Assembly (NCBI GenBank): GCA_002839125.1
Contig: PGXI01000078.1
Coordinates: 1-7,026, forward strand
Direction of reading: 5' to 3'
From: Tenericutes bacterium HGW-Tenericutes-5
GTDB lineage: Bacteria > Bacillota_I > Bacilli_A > Izemoplasmatales > Hujiaoplasmataceae
DNA: 7,026 nt
Both the position numbers and the translations under genes were made by a program. Each line of letters opens with the position of its first letter. The stretch's first letter is position 1. A model generated the notes under the pieces. It was given only the letters and a program-made list of their open reading frames with translations. It was not told the DNA's origin and did no database searches. This document shows, one piece after another, positions 6,959 through 7,026 of this stretch.

Positions 6959-6990
6959 AAGATGCTAAGAAATTTCTTAGCATCTTTTTT
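6959..6990 (+). terminator. Intrinsic terminator of the PadR-jetABC operon
   Basis: AAGATGCTAAGA (6959-6970) pairs with TCTTAGCATCTT (6975-6986) around an AATT loop (6971-6974), giving up to 12 perfect pairs. A run of six T (6985-6990) follows. The core GATGCTAAGAAATTTCTTAGCATC is a perfect 24-bp palindrome. It begins 15 nt after the jetC stop and ends the operon without a fourth gene. Confidence 0.92.
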
Positions 6991-6993
6991 AAG

Positions 6994-7021
6994 TATTTAC
7001 CAAGATTTATGATATGATAAT
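6994..7021 (+). promoter_or_regulatory. Weak possible promoter for the next gene downstream
   Basis: After the terminator the last bases are AT-rich, with a TATTTA (6994-6999) and a GATAAT (7016-7021) separated by 16 nt. Both boxes are imperfect and such matches are common in AT-rich DNA. It may start a separate transcription unit whose gene lies outside the window. Confidence 0.2.
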
Positions 7022-7026
7022 TATGG

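Overview
The window holds one housekeeping gene (dnaJ) and, on the same strand, a four-gene operon: a PadR-family regulator followed by the JetA, JetB and JetC subunits of a Wadjet/MksBEF-type SMC complex. The DNA is AT-rich. TGG is the only Trp codon seen and TGA ends jetA, so the standard bacterial code fits. Strong AGGAGGTGA-like ribosome sites, AT-rich composition and Firmicutes-like DnaJ and Jet proteins point to a low-GC Firmicute or a Mollicutes-related lineage that kept the standard code (for example Acholeplasma- or Izemoplasma-like). The taxon is inference.

Layout: dnaJ (9-1136) is complete and closes with an intrinsic terminator (1146-1172). The 197-bp gap to the next gene holds a good sigma-A promoter (TTTACA, 17 nt, TATAAT). 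It is followed directly by an array of 15-bp direct repeats that starts in the -10 box and runs into the ribosome site of the PadR gene. Then come padR-like (1334-1684), jetA (1698-3119), jetB (3116-3721, 4-bp overlap) and jetC (3705-6943, 17-bp overlap with jetB). An intrinsic terminator (6959-6990) follows jetC at once.

How the genes work together: JetA (kleisin-like), JetB (MukE/ScpB-like winged-helix protein) and JetC (SMC-like ATPase with split head, coiled coils and hinge) are expected to form a DNA loop-extruding motor. In known Wadjet systems this motor feeds small circular DNA to the Toprim nuclease JetD. Two things stand out. There is no jetD in the operon before its terminator. jetC is broken by a -1 frameshift at about 4694-4709, between the Walker A half and the hinge/signature/Walker B half. 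The locus is therefore either a decaying or mis-sequenced Wadjet module, or a JetD-less complex under PadR control.
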